DNA of 64,000 nucleotides from Telopea speciosissima (GCF_018873765.1 NC_057923.1:12102413-12166412), one strand, 5' to 3'; shown: positions 22,206 to 35,000, counted from the stretch's first letter. The notes: generated from the letters alone by a model not told the origin. Numbers and translations are program-made.

Positions 22206-23458
22206 AGTATCAGACCATGGTCTTTCTATATTTGCTCTATCTTGAGCACCAAGCATGCAATCTCTCTCATTCTCTCTTAGTATAGTATATGATCTCTCTC
22301 CATATAGTAATAGATATATTCTGGAATTAGGAGATTGAGTTTTCAAAAAGTGGAATTCTCTCTCCTATGTAATCCTCTCTTCTATATATACTCAAAGATG
22401 TAATCTCTTTTCTAAGGCAATAATAATATTTCATTCTAATGCATAATAACCCTATCATTATCCTTGGAAATAAGGCCTTTGTGTTGCCACAATGGAGTGT
22501 TACAGGCCTGGAATGGGTTGGCATAAACATGTGGAATGGGACATTATGAACAAGTATTACCCTCACCAATCTAGATGTGGCTTTTTCTGTGAATCGTGAT
22601 TGTCAGTACATGCATTGCCCTATTGAAGATCATTGGTCCATGGTGATGCGTATTCTACGCTACCTCAAATATATGATTGTATATGGGTTACACATCACCA
22701 AGTCCCCCTCTCAGGACCTACAAGCTTTCTCAGATGCCGATTGGATTAGTGATGGTGATGATCGAAAGTCGACCGGTGGATATGCCATCTACATGGGACA
22801 AAATTTAATCTCTTGGGTGTCCAAGAAGCAAAAGACCGTTGCACGGTCCTCCACTGAATCAGAATATAAGGCCCTCACCGATGCCTGCACTGAACTGACC
22901 TGGTTCCAGTCTCTGTTTGGTGAGTTTGGTCTCTCTACATGTCAAGCCCCCGTGTTATGGTGTGACAATATTGGTGCTATGTATCTCTCGGCCAATCCGA
23001 TCTTTCACGCACGTACCAAGCAAGTGGAAATTGATTTCCACTTTGTGCGAGATAAAATTGCCAAACGCGATCTTCAAGTCCGCTTTATTTCCACAAAAGA
23101 TCAAATTGCGGATATTTTGACCAAGGAACTTGGTAGGACAAGATTTTCTTTCCTTCGGGATAAGCTGAAGATTAGATCCCTTGAATCTTCACCTTGAGGG
23201 GGTGTATTAGACCATATCCGGTCTTTCTATATTTGCTCTATCTTGAGTACCAACCATGCAATCTCTCTCAATCTCTCTTAGTATAATATATGATCTCTTT
23301 CCATATAGTAATAGATATATTTTGGAATTAAGAGATTGAGTTTCCAAAACATGGAATCCTCTTTCCTATGTAATCCTCTTTTCTATATATACTCAAAGAT
23401 GTAATCTCTTCTCTAAGGCAATAATAATATTTCATTCCAATACATAGTAACCCTATCA
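22206..23458 (+). mobile_element. Ty1/copia relic with two LTRs
   Basis: Two similar LTRs (about 22206-22457 and 23204-23458, sharing GGTCTTTCTATATTTGCTCT and CTATATATACTCAAAGATGT) bracket the last part of a copia pol frame (22577-23197). That frame shows RNase H features: SDADW, STGGYAIYMG, SSTESEYKALTDA, HARTKQVEIDFHFVRD and KDQIADILTK. A purine-rich GAGGGGG precedes the right LTR. The element is broken and only this end of pol remains. The LTRs differ by several percent, so it is fairly old. CYP72A upstream sequence lies both between the left LTR and the pol part and beyond the right LTR. Confidence 0.9.
22459..22550 (+). repeat. CYP72A upstream block inside the copia relic
   Basis: TATCCTTGGAAATAAGGCCT through GGCATAAACATGTGG is repeated at 23460-23542. 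The same block precedes exon 1 of the other copies. Its presence after both LTRs indicates that the host region was duplicated together with the insertion and later rearranged. Confidence 0.85.
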
Positions 23459-23565
23459 CTATCCTTGGAAATAAGGCCTTTGTGTTGCAACAATAGTAGA
23501 GTGTTGCAGGCCGGCCTGGAATGGGTTGGCATAAACATGTGGAGATCTCATGAGGTTTGACTATA

Positions 23566-24484
23566 GGGAAAATTTCTTAGATCTACTAGATTAAAAAAAG
23601 AATTACAAAATAAGTGTATTTTAAATTTGTTTTACATCCATAAAATTATATTTTAAAAAGATTTACCCAATCCCCAAATCAGTTAGTTTCCGTCCTGCCC
23701 AAACTACAAACTTCCTAATATACCCTTTGACTCAATTTTTCCCAAAAAAGCTAAAGCTAAAGCTAATGCGTGTAACCGTTTGTAATTAAAAAAAAAAAAA
23801 ACCAAAGCACAACTTATTGAACCACTGTTCTTCTTGGACTCTCTTCTTCTTATCTCTAGTTGTCTATGAATGCATCCCTCTCCCCAAACATCTACAACGA
23901 AGAAAACTCTTATCTCTAGTTGTCTATGAATGCATCCCTCTCCCCGCAACCTCTACAACGAAAAAAAAAAGAAAAAAAGAAATTGCAACAGGGACAAACA
24001 AAGTGAGAAAGAACCAATACTCATCGGGACTAATGAAGATGATTAACGAGTGGAAGACGGATAACGAGATAGAGATAAGTGAAGATGATTAGTGAAAGAG
24101 GGATAAGGAGATCGATAGAGATAAAGAAGCATCTAACCGACTTCTATTAATCTTTCAAGTTTCTCTATAGAAAAGGGAATTCAATAAGTTGTGCAAACGG
24201 TGGTTTTTTTTTTTTTTTTTTTTTTTTTTAAATGCAAACGATTTGGTTTTTCTTTTTTGTTTTTAATGCAAACGGTTACACTATTAAGGCATTATCTTTA
24301 GCTTTTTTTTAAGGAAAAAATTGAGTCAAAGGGTATATTAGGAAGTTTATAGTTCGAGTGGGATGGAAACTAACCGATTAGGAGATTGGGTAAATCTTTT
24401 TAATATTTAACTATGTAAAACAAATTTAAAATACACTTATTTTGTAATTCTTTTTTTAATCTAGTAGATCTAAGAAATTTTCCC
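23566..24484. mobile_element. Non-autonomous MULE with long inverted ends
   Basis: A 919-bp element. Its first roughly 260 bp (GGGAAAATTTCTTAGATCTA and onward) are the inverse of its last roughly 260 bp (ending TAGATCTAAGAAATTTTCCC). The flanks TTGACTATA (23557-23565) and TTTACTATA (24485-24493) are a 9-bp target duplication with one mismatch, as expected for Mutator. Other copies have an uninterrupted GTTTGACTATATCC at this site. A 58-bp tandem repeat (CTTATCTCTAGTTGTCTATG) fills the core at about 23849-23960. It sits about 190 bp upstream of the copy 2 start codon. Confidence 0.93.
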
Positions 24485-24493
24485 TTTACTATA

Positions 24494-24677
24494 TCCCTCC
24501 CCATAAAGGCATGATCTCGTGGGTTTGTAGCGGTCGACGCAGTCAAATACGTCATGAACATGATCGAGATACAGATTCCGCCCGTTACCTTTTCTGCTTC
24601 CCTCCACCCCCACGACACCAATCCGCACCCTTTTCCTTTAAATTCCCCTACCTCCCTCTTCTTTCCCAAGGGAAGAG
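24494..24677 (+). promoter_or_regulatory. Proximal upstream region of CYP72A copy 2
   Basis: Holds the block shared by copies 2-6: CATAAAGGCATGATC, then GTCAAATACGTCATGAACAT at about 24542 (reverse complement contains TGACG, the core of TGA-bZIP sites), then TCCTTTAAATTCC, a possible TATA-type element. Function is inferred from conservation among paralogues only. Confidence 0.5.
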
Positions 24678-27600
24678 ATGGGAGAAAGTGGGTACTTTTC
24701 AATGGTGATATTAAGCATTTTGGTTGTATTATGGTGGGGATGGAAGGTGTTGGATTGGATATGGTGGAGACCCAAGAAGATGGAGAGGCTTCTCAAGGAA
24801 CAAGGCATCAAAATCACTCCTTACAATTTGCTGGTGGGTGACCTGATAGAGAACCTGAAGTTGTTCAAGGAAGCTCGGTCCAAGCCCATGAACCTATCCC
24901 ATGATATTGTTCCACGTGTATTGCCCTTTCATCTTCAAACCATACAGAAGTTAGGTATGTTTTGCCTCCAATTTTCTCTGCAATTGTTTTCCACTTTGCA
25001 CATTTGGTGGGGGCATATACGGATTCCCCCCCCCCCCCCCCACTTTTCTTGTGATTTGCTGATTTTAATGACATAATCTGATAGGATAAAGCTTCTTTGT
25101 CTCTTGTCGAACTCTCAAAAGTAGGATGCAATCGGATATTCGAAAATCTGAAGTTGGTTTGCAATCCTATTTATTTAGGGGCATCCATATCAGTTTAGAG
25201 ATATCCAGAAAAAAAATTTATGTTATTCAAATAGATATCTAATTAATAATAAAAAATTATATAAGTAATGATCTTGAGGATTATTGAAGATTGAACAAAT
25301 TCTAAGGACTGAGGAAATGAGAATCATGAGACTATGAAAACTAAGAGACATGGACTGAGAGTGAATCGTATTTGTCGGGGGAGGAAGATCTGGGTTACCC
25401 AAGTCAGAGATGTCAAAGGATAGTTAAAAATCCAAATTCGGTTTGCAGTATCTGGGATATTCGTATTCGATCATGAAATATCCAGATCCGATGACAGCCG
25501 ATCCATATTCAATCTGTTTACATCTCTGCTCATAAGGTATCTAATACAGGGATAAAAAATGATTTTCAAAAAGTTCAAAGTTATTTAACGCAGTATTTAA
25601 TACAACTATTATGTGAAATGACATAATTTACCTTCATAGAAATTTAGAAGGGCAAAAAAGTATGGTTATAAGTTCGAAGTTCACTACTTTGGTTACAAGA
25701 AGATTTTCCCTACTTTATAATATATAATAAGAAACTGTCAAGGTTATAAGTTCTTAGTCCACTCGCTTTTATATAGGGATGTAAACAGATCGGATTCGGC
25801 TCAGATAGTGCTATATCTGCATCCGCATCCGATTAGCTTTCAGACGGATTTGGATTGTGCGAAACGGATACGGATTGGATATTTTATCCGTTTACATGTA
25901 AATATATCTTTTCGGATAGCTATAGCTTATCCGTATCCGCATCCATTTAGCTTTCGAATGGATTCGAATAGTGCTAAACGGATATGGACACGGATACGGA
26001 TACGGATTTTGACTATTCATTTACACACCTATTTTTTATTTCTTTTAAGGTCTGAAATAAAAATTCAAATTTTCATGGTAAAAAGAAAATTAATTGTTGA
26101 TAATTGAAATTGGAAAATGCAGGTAAAAACTCTGCCTTTTGGTTTGGAACAACTCCAAGATTATATATTATGGATCCTCACCTTATAAAGGACGTTATGA
26201 ACAAGCATGATCACTTTCAAAAGATCAAAGGAAATCAATTCTTGCGGTTTTTTTTGAGCGGAGTTGTACTCTATGAGGGTGAGAAATGGGCCAAACACAG
26301 AAGGATTCTAAACCCTGCCTTTCATATGGAAAAACTAAAGGTTGCTTCTATAACTTTGATATTTCCTTCTACTCCTTTAAATGCATAAATAATATTCGGG
26401 GTGCTGTTTTCTGTGCCGCAGCACAGGCTGCTCACAGGCACATGGGGGTGGGCGCAATGACTACCCTGTCGCCCTGAGTGGCAGGCCGATGTCCTTGGGC
26501 ACAGCCTGCGTTGCGACACAGAGAACATTATCCCATAACATTCTATGGTAGCTTTTCAATCCATTTTATTGTGATACTAATGGATTGTATCTTCTTCTTT
26601 TTTATTAACTGTTAAAGCGAATGGTATCGGCATTTTATACAAGTTCTAATGAGATGGTCAGCAAATGGGAGAAATTAGTTACATCAAACGGGTCTTGTGA
26701 ATTGGATGTGTGGCCAGAATTCCAAAACTTAACTGGCGATGTCATCTCTAGGGCAGCATTTGGTAGCTCCTATGAAGAAGGTAAACGGATATTCAAATTG
26801 CAAGATGAACAAGCCGAGCACTTCATCCAATCTTTTCTAACTGCATACATCCCTGGTTTTAGGTACAATTCATCTTTCTTATTTATTTCTGTTAATTTTT
26901 AAATGGGCAAGACTTCTTTGTAGGGGAGCATGGACCCTATGTGTGCACGGGGGCCAATAGGAGTATGTGCGATGGCATCAATAGGGCGGTCATTATCGTA
27001 TTTTGGGCAAGAATTCGTTGCGGGAGAGTATGACCACTGTTGATGTCGTCGTACACATTCCTATTGGCTCTCGTGCACGGGTAGGGACCACACTCCTCCA
27101 TTGAGAACATTTCTCTTTTTTGGACAACAGTTTTCTATGGGGGGAGTGTTGCCCCTATACGTACGTGATTGCCAATGGGAGTGCGTGCAACGGCATTAAT
27201 AGGGAGGTCATTACCGTCTTTCTTGGGGGCGAATTGATCAGACAATCATTTGTCCCTCATGTGTCTGGGCATAGGTGGTATACTCCCCAACTGATAATTT
27301 CCCGACTCAAACCCAGGAAGACTAGGTTTCAATGGAGCAACCTTTCCATCGGGCCGAGGTCCACTACCCACTGGCAACAAACCAGTATCCATTATAAATA
27401 ATGTAGCAAAAGGTTTTTTCTTAGATATCCCAGCTTCTTCAAAAAAAAATGGCTAATGTGTTCATGAAGTATTGCATTGATAACTCATAAATCATGACGT
27501 AAAATGCTGGTCATGACTTTTGACCCATTGTTCAAGCTCTCACTCATTTAAATTTTGGGTTAAAGAACGCTCACCGTGTGCAAGGTGTGGACCTTGCGCT

Positions 27601-29372
27601 TAGACACAACTGAGTATGGAATGACCACCCAACCCCCTAGAAAGGTGAAAATTCCAGGCGCCATGATGGGGCCGGGTGATGTTCTTTAACCCTTAAATTA
27701 ATTTATTTTTGCACAAGAAAAGTTGATGGAAGGTGCGAAGATTAAATAGTTTTATCCATGCCCTCACCAATGTTATTATGTATACAGTTTGCTGCCTACA
27801 AAAAGGAACAGGCGTATGAAAGAAATTTATAGAGAAGTGCGAACCCTTTTAATGGGGATCATCAACAAAAGACAGAAGGTTATGGAGGTTGCAGAAGCTG
27901 CCAACAACAATGACTTGTTAGGGTTGTTACTTGAATCCAACAATAACGAAATTCAAGAAAATAAAAACAAGAAGAACGTTGGGATGACCATCGACGAGGT
28001 CATCGAAGAATGTAAACTATTTTACTTTGCAGGCCAAGAAACCACATCTGTTCTTCTTGTTTGGACAATGGTTACATTAAGTATGCATTCAGAATGGCAA
28101 GTTCGTGCAAGGGAAGAAGTCATACAAGTCTTTGGAAAGAACAAACCGGATTTTGATGGACTAAATCACCTCAAAATTGTAAGGATTTGTTTTTCCCATC
28201 AGTCTTAGATACTATATATACCATGCAATAACTTATAGATTCTATTAAATTTAAAACATAGTTTTTCTTAACTCTCTTCTCTTTCTTAATCCTCTATTGC
28301 ATGCTTCTAAGTATCGGTAGCATATCGGGCGATACGTACCGATTTTTCTAGTCATCGATACTGATACTGTGCTGATACTGTATTGGTAGCACGGTACGAA
28401 CAAGGGGTAAAATGGTCCGAAAACTAATTTTTTTTAAGGAAATCAAGGGGTAATTTTGTTCGATACAGTTGATCCCGGCCAATACCGTACTGGTATCGTT
28501 TCAGTTTTCCATGTTGCTGATAACCATTCCGATACTGTGCACTAAAACCATGCATGCTCCATTGCATTTGCATGTGTTAGCTAGGTATTATACTATTATG
28601 TCTTGTATTTGTTTTACCTAGGGATATATGGGTATTTCGATAAATTACATGTATATGGTTTCGTTATAATATAGCGAGGGTTTTTTCTTTGTATTCAATT
28701 TGAGAGAGGTGTGAGGACGAGCGGCTATAACTGTATTCTCTATTGATGGAGAAGCAGATCTCATCTCACTGTGGACATAGACAATCTTGCCGAACCACGT
28801 AAATCCTTGTGTGCATATTATGACTGTTGTTTGCGATTTCATTCTTTTCTGCATCATTTTAGATTCTCAATTTTCTACAATATGTTACCATAATAGTTTT
28901 TTTTTTTTTTCTAAATTTTCTTCCCTTTGTTAATCTTACATTGCAGGTTACCATGATTATGTATGAGGTTCTTAGATTATATCCACCTTTGTTATTTTTT
29001 GATCGTTGTACATACAAGAACATGAAACTAGGAGAATTATCTCTGCCAGCTGGAACACAACTAATGATACCAACAGTCCTAGTTCACCGTGATCGTGAAT
29101 TATGGGGTGAAGATGCTGAAGAATTCAATCCAGGGAGATTTGCAGAAGGAATCTCAAAGGCCACAAAGAATCAAGTCTCATTTTTCCCATTTAGTTGGGG
29201 CCCACGAATATGCATTGGGCAGCAATTTGCGACGATAGAAGTAAAGATGGCTTTAGCAATGATTCTACAAAGATTTTCTTTTGAACTTTCTCCATCGTAT
29301 GCTCATGCTCCCACCACTGTAATAACTCTTCATCCCCAGTATGGTGCTCAAATCATATTACATAAATTGTAG
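24678..29372 (+). CDS. CYP72A: Cytochrome P450, CYP72A family (copy 2), intact
   Basis: Exons 24678-24954, 26123-26340, 26618-26862, 27788-28178 and 28947-29372, all with GT-AG borders; together 1557 nt, 518 aa. An ER-anchored haem monooxygenase. It has an N-terminal membrane segment (about residues 6-27, [16 protein letters not shown]...), the I-helix AGQETTS (about 328-334), the ExxR motif EVLR (384-387) and haem loop [10 protein letters not shown] with Cys466. The usual PERF is PGRF here, and FGWG is FSWG, so two normally conserved positions differ. CYP72A members act on triterpenoids, loganin or gibberellins; the substrate cannot be deduced. Introns 1, 3 and 4 are swollen by repeats. It is the most diverged intact copy of the cluster. 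Confidence 0.93.
25750..26025. repeat. Dispersed repeat in intron 1 of copy 2
   Basis: GGGATGTAAACAGATCGGAT and repeated CGGATACGGAT/CGCATCCGATTAGCTTTC words, some inverted, form a palindromic repeat of a kind common in plant introns (probably a hAT-type MITE). Confidence 0.55.
26398..26534. mobile_element. MITE in intron 2 of copy 2
   Basis: Inverted ends GTGCTGTTTTCTGTGCCGCA and GCGACACAGAGAACAT enclose a GC-rich centre. The short intron 2 of the other copies lacks it. Confidence 0.75.
26905..27410. repeat. Related GC-rich repeats in intron 3 of copy 2
   Basis: Two similar segments (about 26930-27115 and 27130-27300) share TGTGCACGGGGGCCAATAGG-like and GGCATCAATAGGGCGGTCAT-like words, the first with an inverted partner near 27057. 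They look like MITEs of one family. Confidence 0.55.
27557..27692. mobile_element. Mutator-type MITE in intron 3 of copy 2
   Basis: Ends GGGTTAAAGAAC and GTTCTTTAACCC. The flanks TTAAATTTT and TTAAATTAA suggest a 9-bp target duplication. Same family as 59831-60034. Confidence 0.8.
28560..28860 (+). repeat. LTR-like fragment in intron 4 of copy 2
   Basis: Contains GGACATAGACAATCTTGCCG and AACCACGTAAATCCTTGTGT, typical of the R-U5 region of plant copia LTRs. Similar pieces lie in intron 3 of copies 3 (39820-40110) and 5 (51830-52100). Fossil fragments only. Confidence 0.55.
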
Positions 29373-29734
29373 AATCATCTTCATAATTCATCATTTCTTG
29401 GTGATCTATCATTACAAACTTTCATTGTGAGTTATTTTGATAGTTGAATGTATTTGAAATAAAAGAGAGAATATAGTTATTGGTGTAACAATTGATTGTG
29501 ATGTTCCTAGAAGTTACAAGATAGATTTGAGCCATTCGTTTTCATGGTTTTTTAAACCTGAAACAAGAGACCAAAATTCAACTTCAAGATTCGTTCTTAT
29601 ACCTTGGAATTGACTGAAGGAGAAGATCACAATGACGCAATTATCACGAAACACACTACCTGCACCAGCCCTACCTGGATTTCCCAGGGAACAACCATCT
29701 ATATTGAGTTTCAACCAAGGATCAAGAACTCGGC

Positions 29735-30065
29735 TTTCGACCTGGTTGAAACCGAGTTTTGGTCGAAACCCCAACCAAAACCAGATCAAAACCTGGTACT
29801 TTCTCCCATACATGGGGAAACCTTGGTTGTAGGGGTTTCTGTCGAAACATGGTCAAAACTGGTCGAAATATGGTCGAAACTGTTTAAATGAGGTATTATA
29901 TAGGCCTGGTTCAAGGTGGTTCAACCATGTTTCGACCGAAACATGGTCGAAACCACCGAGTTTTCATCGAAACCTTGGATTTTTTAAAGTCATCCTTCAA
30001 CTCGTCTCGAAAACTTGTGAAACCGAGTTAACTCGGTGGTTTCGACATGTTTTGATCGAGTTCTT
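29735..30065. mobile_element. TTTCGACC-rich insertion in the LINE relic
   Basis: About 330 bp composed of many GGTCGAAAC/GTTTCGACC words on both strands, so it is strongly palindromic. It separates the two halves of the LINE linker and RNase H region. The family is not identified. Confidence 0.65.
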
Positions 30066-30451
30066 CTTCCATGGATTCAACTAGCTCAGGGGATAGTATA
30101 AGTCCAAAATATCTCCAGCATTGTTAGAGGCCTACGGAGTTGATAGGTTCAATTTTCGAGTCTGAGAAAAATCATTGATCGATGAAATACAGTGATTGAA
30201 AGCTGAGGATATAGCACTAAGCTCCCTTCTTACCATATTCCAAATTTGATTTTGGCTTTTCAAACAATCATCAAAATGCCTTTGATTCCTCTCCAGCCAT
30301 ACAAAATAAGGGATTAGAACCCACCCATCTAGCCAAGCTTCCTTCAGGGATACAATAGCTGCTTTTCTGTTCCACCACCTTGCAACATTAGAGAAAGAAG
30401 TGTGTTGCTGCCAACTCACACGTAAGGCAACAGAAAAAGAGGGCCAGCTAG

Positions 30452-30590
30452 CAATTCGACTCCTCTACTTTCGTCTGTTTCTATTGCCATATGCACCCCA
30501 CACACAAGCAAGGCGGAATGTTCCACCACACTTATGCGTGTGGAGATGCTTGACAGTACCAAGCAGGCGGAAGTAGAGGAGTCGGATCCG
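30452..30590. mobile_element. MITE, CGACTCCTCTACTT family
   Basis: Ends CGACTCCTCTACTTTCG and GGAAGTAGAGGAGTCG are inverted repeats. It interrupts the LINE relic. Related copies: 55490-55672 (complete) and 47874-47934 (half). Confidence 0.85.
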
Positions 30591-30839
30591 CCAGGTAGAG
30601 CGAGAAAAAGCAGAGTCCACAAATAGATGATTAAGAGATTCCTCAGATCTAAGACAGAGGTCGCACCTAGAAGGAAGAAAAACCCCTTTGGATAGGACTT
30701 TTTATTGTCAATAGGAATCTTGCCTTGGAGATGTTTCCAGGTAAAGATCGATTGCCTGGGCTGAAGGTCTTTAAGCGAAACCAATGAGTTACCAAGCAAC
30801 TTTTGGATTTCTTTTTCTAATGGCTTCTCACGCTGACTT

Positions 30840-31259
30840 CACTGAAAGCATACGAGAGGGATAGGGATTCCTAATCCCTACGGCCCTACCTGCCAAGTGT
30901 CCATCTCTTAGGAAACTTCCTCTGTTCCTAGGTTGCTACTCAAGGGAGGGAAAAGGTCGAATAAAAATTTTATAAAAATAAAGGTAGAATAAAGAAAGAG
31001 ATTTAATACCTAATATTATTAATTACCTTATCATATCTTTAATAAAATTAAAGATATTGTTAGTAAAGATTTACAATTAATCTAATTAATTGCAAATCGA
31101 TCTCTTCACCAAACAACATCACATAATGGATTATAGACATGAATTTAATTACTGTCAAATCCAGTTCATTGTATTTGTCCATACTGAGATTAATTTATTA
31201 TCATGACCGGACCTAAAAACATTTTAAAAACATTTTTGTGTTAAAATAATAATATTAAG
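30840..31259. other. Spacer left of the segmental duplication
   Basis: No gene or repeat recognised. Sequence similarity to 47935 onward begins at 31260. Confidence 0.5.
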
Positions 31260-32073
31260 TAAAAAATGACTTTGTAATCTTTTTACAAAACATTACATTG
31301 GATCTAGATTTGTTTTCGATCATACACAGGCACTCTCGTTCCTCGATATCCCCAAGAGGATAGTGGATTCCATGTTGAGCACTATTTGATTCACTATACG
31401 ATACCATGAATCCAATACACCAATATGTAGTCTGAGAGATATTAGTCATTGGTGTGCCAAAACCTATGATATATTACGGCAACAATAAAGACCTCTTAGG
31501 TCAAAGGGCCAATCAAATTCTTAAAAAGAAAATATATTTTCTCAATTGCTGGCAATAACACATCTGAGACTCTCAAGTGATTTAGTTCAATACACATACA
31601 CGTATGAGTACTCACAATTGAGGAGTATGATGTAGGCCCATCCTGCAACGTAAAACTAATTGAAACCCAAATTGATCTGAATCAAAATTCCACCATAGAA
31701 TTATTTTATTCTCATCATGGATTAGTATTCCAATGCTTCAAGAAATACATCAATCCGAGGTCAGATGAAGAAGATATGACCTAAATGACAGAGGTTGTGC
31801 ATTGTGTTCAAAATATTGTTTCTACACAAGCAGTGAATTTACGTACATCTTAAGATATGGTACATTTAGAATTTTCAAAGACCAATTCATGAAAGTCGTA
31901 GATCATTGAGTGTTCTTTTCAACTCCACCAGAATCAGATTAATCCGACATCGAGAGCATGAGATATGTGTTTTCTATCGAGACTGCACAGTCCAGTCCAC
32001 CCAAACGAATTCAAGCCTAAGATCAAGAACTTGCCTAAGAAAGGCTGGCCCTTAACTAAGTCGAACTCGAGTC
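31260..32073. repeat. Left edge of duplication unit I, first part
   Basis: From TAAAAAATGAC (31260) this stretch matches 47935-48716 closely, for example GATGTAGGCCCATCCTGCAA in both. The match resumes at 36384 after the LTR-flanked element. The repeated sequence itself has LTR-like character but no defined ends. Confidence 0.9.
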
Positions 32074-35000
32074 TGTTGGATTTTTAATTATTTTAAAATT
32101 AAAGATTCAAAATACGGTTTTGTTGGAGTGTTGATTGCTTCCCTAATAGACACCTAAATAGCCAATAGGTGCCTATTGGAAGACTTGTTTGAGTGGCTAA
32201 CAAACAAGCCTTATGGGAAAATACATGAGTTGGGACATATCTCTTGGAGACATCCCTTAGGGGTGTCTCTTCCTCTCTTATATAAAGAGAGGAGGTCTTG
32301 CTCATTCTCTAACAATTGTTTTTGAAACACATTTTTTCCTTCCCCACCGTAGTCATTCAAATGTCGTTGAATTAGTGAATATAGCCTTTGGACGCCCTTT
32401 GTAATCACATTTGGAACCGCAACCTATGTGATTAGAGAGTTGTTTTATCTTGGGGGTATAGATGCATGGTCAACCCAGTGAATTGGGGCATCTAAAAACC
32501 TTAAGGAGAGCATTGTTTGATGCGACTCAACTCTACCATTTATTGTTCGGGTTATACAAGAGGACGTGTATTGTTGATGCGGTGCGATACTATCTCGCCA
32601 TACCAATCGGATAAGTCTTGTATGTACTATTTGTTTATAGTATTTCTAGTCTTATACTTGCTGCCCATGATATTTTACTCTTACAATCTTAAGGTTTTTA
32701 TATTGAGTATAAGACTATAGAATTGTCTTTTGTTTGCAATTCTGATTATTACGACAAACCGATAAAGATTTATGGGTAAGGCTGTTGAATTTCTTAGTTA
32801 TTAGAAATTCTCGCATCACAATCGTTCATGGCAGTGGGCCATCAATTTTTGTTGTGCCTTATATCATTGTGAGGGTTTGCAACGGTCGGGTTTGGAACCC
32901 ACACATTCTCTTCCCAAACATGTAGTTGTTGGTTGATAGTGGTTGATGGGTATTCATGATGATTGATATAGATTGCATGTATGTATAGTTGTTTGTGAGT
33001 TTTACATCATCAAAACAAAGAGTTTGGGCTTTGTTGTTTGTGAACCATCATACCGTTTAAATAGTTTTTTAATAGTTTGCCGTGTTTCGTTTTTCTGTTT
33101 AATAAACCGTTCAAGGTTTATTCGGATTGAAGAGTATGTCTCTCTTGCATAATGTGTTAACATGTATACAACTTGATTTTTGGTCACTCGGGAGAAAGGA
33201 TTGAGTACAAGATCTCAATGAGAAAACAATGACTAACAACATGTGTCAATCACTTATCAACAAGAGAGCAATTTTTTTTTTTTTTTTTCAATGTCTTGGT
33301 CTGTCTGTATATCGAGCATGAAGAAGAATTGCTTGCTTAATCGTGGGGCTGGTGAGATCAAGGGTCTATGTGCAAAGCAAAGCCGTTTCATCATGTGCAG
33401 GCATGCATCGGTTCAACATAGTGGCTGGAACAATTAGTGGAGAAGAATCTACGGATGAAATCATGTGCAACTATTCGGAAAGTTGCGGTTGGTTATAGGA
33501 AATTAAAGTGGGATTTTTTATAATCTTATAACCGTTAGTGGCAACTTGCATTTTCTTTCATTTCCTCTTATGTTGAAGTGATGTCTCTCTACTTATGAAT
33601 GAAACTTGTTTTAAAAATCAGTTCCAAAATTTGTCTTTATTAGACATGGGTTTTATATTATATGTATATTTCAGTTTGCTTTTGAATGGATGGAATTGTC
33701 AAAGAGACCATTTCATTCCTATTTTCGCAATGATTAGTTGATGAATGGTGATCACTAGAAATTATGATCGTTTAAAAAGACTCGTGTGACATATAAGTTG
33801 TTGGAAACTTTACATGACTTCTCATGAGAACAATACATAAAGCCGCGAACTTGACAGATACATATGGGAAGTATCACATTGGTTCCGATCCGATACATTT
33901 GGGAAACGTATATAAACTAAAGGAGACAAGTGTCTCTCAATTGTGCACGTTGGAATGGTTGTCATATATTGTGAACCATCGTGTCGTTTCTTTTAAAGCA
34001 TAATGGGGTTGTGAGGGCTATGAGAATCGGGTGAGTGTGGATCGATGGATTCCATAAGAACTCATTAGGTGCCTCTTCGGATGAGGTGTGATTCAAAAGA
34101 TTCGGAGATGGCCTCTTGACCGATACACCTTTTAATAAGAGGTGCATTGTGTTAGAGAAACAATGTTATCATGCATACGGTTATTGGTGAATGGGTATTT
34201 TATAATTCCATTTTGATGCTTGGGTCATGATAGTATCCGATTTTGGCTTTTTCTTTCAGTCTATTTCAACTAGCTTTTTTGTGTATACATTATACATATA
34301 ATAAATGATAGCGTTGTATGCTCCATGATTTTGTTGAAAGTCATGATCTTGAAATTGGTGGATATATCCATGTATTGTATTGGCTAATAAAGCCATGTAC
34401 CAAATTTGCTAGCTTAATTGATTATCAAATAAGTCAAGTGGCATTATATGATACATATTGGTCGAATGCTTAATCTATTAAGTATTTGTACATGTAATTA
34501 TGGATATATAAAATTGCATGGGAGCATAAATTTCATTTTATTATCATACTATTTTTGATATGCAAGTAAAGTTGCATGGGTAAGTTAGTATGGAAGTGTG
34601 GGAACTACAGTTTTCTCATGAGGGCATTCTCACATTAATTTGGCTTATATCTCTGAAAGTGATAAACCCGAAATGTGGGGGTTATTATGAGAATGTGTAT
34701 ATTTACATGTTGAGTCTCTTTTAAGAGATATATAAAGCCAAGTAGAATGATAATCTCTACTTGGAAATTGAATCTAGTAAATATGTTTAGATTCAATTAT
34801 GCAAATATTTGAACGATTACCTTGGTTCAAAGGTAGCATGTAAAAACATGTGTTGGTGGGGATGGTTCATGGAATTGGTAATATAAAGCCTAAGTTATAG
34901 GTTCCACCATGGTTTTATTTTTATGGCTTCGTAAGAAAGCCGGATCTGGAGCCATAAGGCTATGAATATAAATGATAGATATATGGTGATGACCAAAGCC

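Larger units (their letters stand above)
29500..30835 (-). mobile_element. L1-type LINE fragment (zf-RVT and RNase H-like parts)
   Basis: On the minus strand, pieces of a plant LINE protein occur in order. First is PRQSIFTWKHLQGKIPIDNK (about 30760-30700), from the zinc-binding region that follows reverse transcriptase. Next is ARWWNRKAAIVSLKEAWLDG...VWLERNQRHF (about 30390-30270), then PLTMLEIFGLILSPELVES (about 30130-30075), then WLKLNIDGCSLGNPGRAGAG (about 29730-29670), the start of an RNase H-like domain. The frame is interrupted by a MITE (30452-30590), by a TTTCGACC-rich insertion (29735-30065) and by small frame changes. The reverse transcriptase and endonuclease parts are absent and there is no A tail, so it is a truncated relic. 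Confidence 0.88.
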
